5,432 bases of DNA from Candidatus Agathobaculum merdigallinarum. Lineage in GTDB: Bacteria > Bacillota > Clostridia > Oscillospirales > Butyricicoccaceae. This document shows, one piece after another, positions 3,403-5,432 of this stretch. The DNA lies in NCBI GenBank assembly GCA_019115425.1, contig DXDO01000102.1:1-5432 (forward strand), given 5' to 3'. The translations under genes were made by a program, and so were the position numbers. The notes under the pieces were generated by a model. It was given only the letters and a program-made list of their open reading frames with translations. It was not told the origin of the DNA and searched no databases. Within the stretch, counting starts at the first letter, position 1. Each line of letters opens with the position of its first letter.

Positions 3403-5432
3403 ACATCATCCCTCCCCAGCAGATCAAACAGCGTAGGCGCTTCCTGTTTTTCCTCTTCCGCCTTCAGGTATCCCACTGCATCGCGGAAATAGTCTGGGTT
3501 CAGCTCGCACATATACCCGCGCCGCCCGGCCTTCATTGCTTCCAGTGGCACGGTGCCCAGCCCGCCGAACGGGTCGAACACCAGATCGCCCGGATTGCTG
3601 TATCGGTTGATGATCCGGTCTACAATGTCCAGTTGGAGCGGGCAGACGTGCAGCTGCTCCCGCCGGCGGCTCTGGGTCGTGTTCAGCGTGCGCATGCGGT
3701 TGATGTCGTCCCACACGTCCATGTTCCACGAGCCCGGCGCCACCACCATGAAGGTGGCCGGCAGACGGCCGTCCTTGTCCAGCTCTTTGGCCAGCTTTAC
3801 ATGCTCCTCATACGAATACACCGTACCGCGGCTGTACTTGCGGTACAGCGCCTGCAGCTTCTTCACCGGCGCGGCCTGCAGTTCCGCCTTGGTCGGCAGG
3901 CGGTCGCCCGAGCTGCGCCAGTAACCGTGCGCGTCAATCTGCCACTGCGCCCGCGTGTATTCCTCCTTGCTCTTGGTGACCGGATCGTCCGCATAAGCCT
4001 TGCTATGGTCGGTCGGCAGCTTGCGGAACAGCAGGATATACTCCGGGCAGCCAACGCCCATCTTGGTGCCGTCCTTGCACTGCTCGCTCCAGCCGAGGCG
4101 GTAGGTCTGGTTGTTCTCGCGCACCACATCGGTTACGACCGTAATCATGCCGAAGTATGCAAACCCGTGCTTCATGTAATGCCGGATACACATTGCGTGG
4201 AACGGCTCCATGGTCGGCATGCCCATGCCGGTCGCGTTGCCGAACAGCACGCGGTCTTTGACATGGCATGCGAACACCCGGCCGGGCTTGAGGATGCGCA
4301 GCAGGTTGGGCGTCAGATAGTCCATCTGCTCGAAAAAGCGCTTAGTGTCCTCGTTGTGCCCGAAATCGTTATAGCTGGGCGTGTACTCATAATGGTTGGA
4401 AAACGGGATGGACGTGTGGATCAGGTCAACACTGTCCGTCTCCATCCGTGCCGTCTCCTCCACGCAATCATTATTCACGGCCGTAAAATGCTCTCCCTTG
4501 ACTTCCACCCGATCAACTCCTATGCTTCTGGCCATCGCCGCCGCGGCATTCTGGTGCAGCCCATACTTGCGGATGATCTCGCCCATCTTGCGCTCCAGCT
4601 CGTCGTACCGCTTCCACTTCTCCATGAGCACGCGCAGGATCTCCTGCTCGCTCTCGGTGCAGATGATGTCGATGATCACCTGCTCGGTCTGCAAAAAGCG
4701 GTAGATGCGGTGGATGGCCTGTATAAAATCGTTGAATTCATAGTCAATGCCAACAAATATCGCCCGGTGGCAGTGCCGCTGGAAGTTGCAGCCCGAACCG
4801 GACAGTTCCTTCTTGGTCGCAAACAGCCGCGTCCTGCCCTCTGAGAACGCGATCACTCGCTTTTCGCGCTCGTCGTAGTCCATGTTGCCGTAGATGTCTA
4901 CCACCTCCGGCATGGCCGTCTTGATCGCATGGCGCTCCGCCTCAAGGTCGTGCCACAGGATGAAGTGCGCATCCGGGTCGCTGTCCACGATCTCTTTTGC
5001 CTTGGCTACACGGGCAGCAATGCTGTCCCGCTTTTCCCGGGCCGCCTCGGACAGGCTGACCGCCGCATCGCGCATCAGCTTGACCTGTCCGTCGCGCTCG
5101 ATCTCGTCGCCGTAGTGATCCTGCAAGATGTGCGTCCGCACGTCGAGCGGCGGCAGTGCATAGCCGGTATCGTCATAGCCGAGGTCGGACGGTTTGGACA
5201 GGAACAAGCCCCACGTCGATACCCACAGCCAGAATTCCTCCTCCTTGTGCGGGTACAGTGTTAGGTTGCCCGCCTTGGAGCTGTCCCGCTGGAAGAACCG
5301 GGTCAGCGCCTGTCCGGTGTCCATGACCTCAAGGAACCCGGCATAATGGATCAGCTCCTTGTACCGGTTCGGGCTGGGCGTTGCGGTCGCCACGAGCTTG
5401 AAGCGCACGCCCCGGAACTTGTCCAGAAACGT
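3399..5432 (-). CDS. Helicase-DNA methyltransferase fusion (5' end cut by window)
   Basis: 677 residues are present, numbered from the first codon in the window; the reading frame is open at the edge, so the Walker A/DEAD part lies outside. The first third is the rear half of an SF2/SNF2-like helicase: motif III ATATPSPN (15-22), then the C-lobe with HFILWHDLEAERHAI (156-170) and motif VI QAIHRIYR (238-245). From about 309 follows a beta-class (permuted) amino-methyltransferase of the N4/N6 MTase type: motif IV TSIPFS (340-345, in place of the usual SPPY/F), a long middle that probably contains the target-recognition part (about 440-590), then the SAM-binding motif I FDPFGGLGT (619-627) and ELNPDYF (643-649). 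Such fusions occur in phages; P1 DarB, a virion anti-restriction protein, is a comparable helicase-methyltransferase arrangement. Likely role: methylating phage DNA against host restriction, possibly along DNA using ATP. It ends in a GTGA overlap with the PP-loop gene. GTG 5408 is not a credible start because it cuts into the helicase fold. Confidence 0.92.
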   Translation of the reverse strand, partial: TFLDKFRGVRFKLVATATPSPNRYKELIHYAGFLEVMDTGQALTRFFQRDSSKAGNLTLYPHKEEEFWLWVSTWGLFLSKPSDLGYDDTGYALPPLDVRTHILQDHYGDEIERDGQVKLMRDAAVSLSEAAREKRDSIAARVAKAKEIVDSDPDAHFILWHDLEAERHAIKTAMPEVVDIYGNMDYDEREKRVIAFSEGRTRLFATKKELSGSGCNFQRHCHRAIFVGIDYEFNDFIQAIHRIYRFLQTEQVIIDIICTESEQEILRVLMEKWKRYDELERKMGEIIRKYGLHQNAAAAMARSIGVDRVEVKGEHFTAVNNDCVEETARMETDSVDLIHTSIPFSNHYEYTPSYNDFGHNEDTKRFFEQMDYLTPNLLRILKPGRVFACHVKDRVLFGNATGMGMPTMEPFHAMCIRHYMKHGFAYFGMITVVTDVVRENNQTYRLGWSEQCKDGTKMGVGCPEYILLFRKLPTDHSKAYADDPVTKSKEEYTRAQWQIDAHGYWRSSGDRLPTKAELQAAPVKKLQALYRKYSRGTVYSYEEHVKLAKELDKDGRLPATFMVVAPGSWNMDVWDDINRMRTLNTTQSRRREQLHVCPLQLDIVDRIINRYSNPGDLVFDPFGGLGTVPLEAMKAGRRGYMCELNPDYFRDAVGYLKAEEEKQEAPTLFDLLGRDDV
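3411..3417 (-). promoter_or_regulatory. Ribosome binding site for the PP-loop gene
   Basis: GGGGAGG on the minus strand, 8 nt before GTG 3402, inside the end of the methyltransferase gene. It decides for the GTG over the later in-frame ATG (codon 8), which has no RBS. Confidence 0.7.

Noticed and set aside
3633..4844. Plus-strand open frame of 403 codons opposite the methyltransferase
   Set aside because: The protein is a low-information His/Arg/Leu/Val-rich shadow, without an RBS or domain; the minus frame holds all methyltransferase motifs.
1..5432. CRISPR array, insertion sequence or direct-repeat cluster
   Set aside because: No regularly spaced repeats, transposase motifs or paired terminal repeats were seen.

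Overview
The window is a piece of a tailed-phage or prophage genome, most likely from a Firmicutes host of the class Clostridia (gut Oscillospiraceae/Lachnospiraceae type). The reasons are strong AGGAGG/GGGGAGG Shine-Dalgarno sites before almost every gene, tightly overlapping genes, a fairly high GC content, and the gene set: a methyltransferase-helicase, a PAPS-reductase-like protein, a DUF551 protein, a late-regulator-like HTH protein and a PBSX-type terminase. All convincing genes lie on the minus strand, so transcription runs from high to low coordinates. The host assignment is inference from style and gene content. Both outer genes are cut by the window edges.

Layout in transcription order. 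At 5432-3399 is the C-terminal part of a helicase fused to a beta-class DNA methyltransferase. It overlaps by 4 nt a PAPS-reductase-like PP-loop protein (3402-2311). A DUF551 protein follows (2297-1947), then a small Cys-rich protein (1954-1679), then a RinA/ArpU-like HTH protein (about 1686/1634-1317) whose N-terminal part seems to sit in another reading frame. These genes are coupled by 4-8 nt overlaps or a 13-nt gap and look like the end of one operon, the replication/DNA-modification to late-switch part of the phage.

The only intergenic stretch (1072-1316, 245 nt) is packed with RNA structure readable on the minus strand. It holds a 12-bp helix, extendable to 16 bp, that closes a three-way junction with two abutting hairpins. 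Next come a U6 tract, a 3' half that resembles a tRNA (perfect T-arm, 7-nt acceptor strand, A discriminator, anticodon arm resembling tRNA-Pro(UGG) with an enlarged loop), and two further hairpins leading to the terminase start. No complete tRNA can be folded. I read the region as an undescribed structured RNA or leader between the early and late parts of the phage.

From 1071 to the window edge a single uninterrupted frame encodes a terminase small subunit followed directly by the ATPase part of the large subunit, an apparent TerS-TerL fusion.

Possible division of labour (inference): methyltransferase-helicase plus PP-loop protein modify or protect phage DNA; the HTH protein controls the switch to late expression; the structured leader lies where that control could act; the fused terminase begins packaging. 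The most interesting items are the structured tRNA-like RNA and the terminase fusion.
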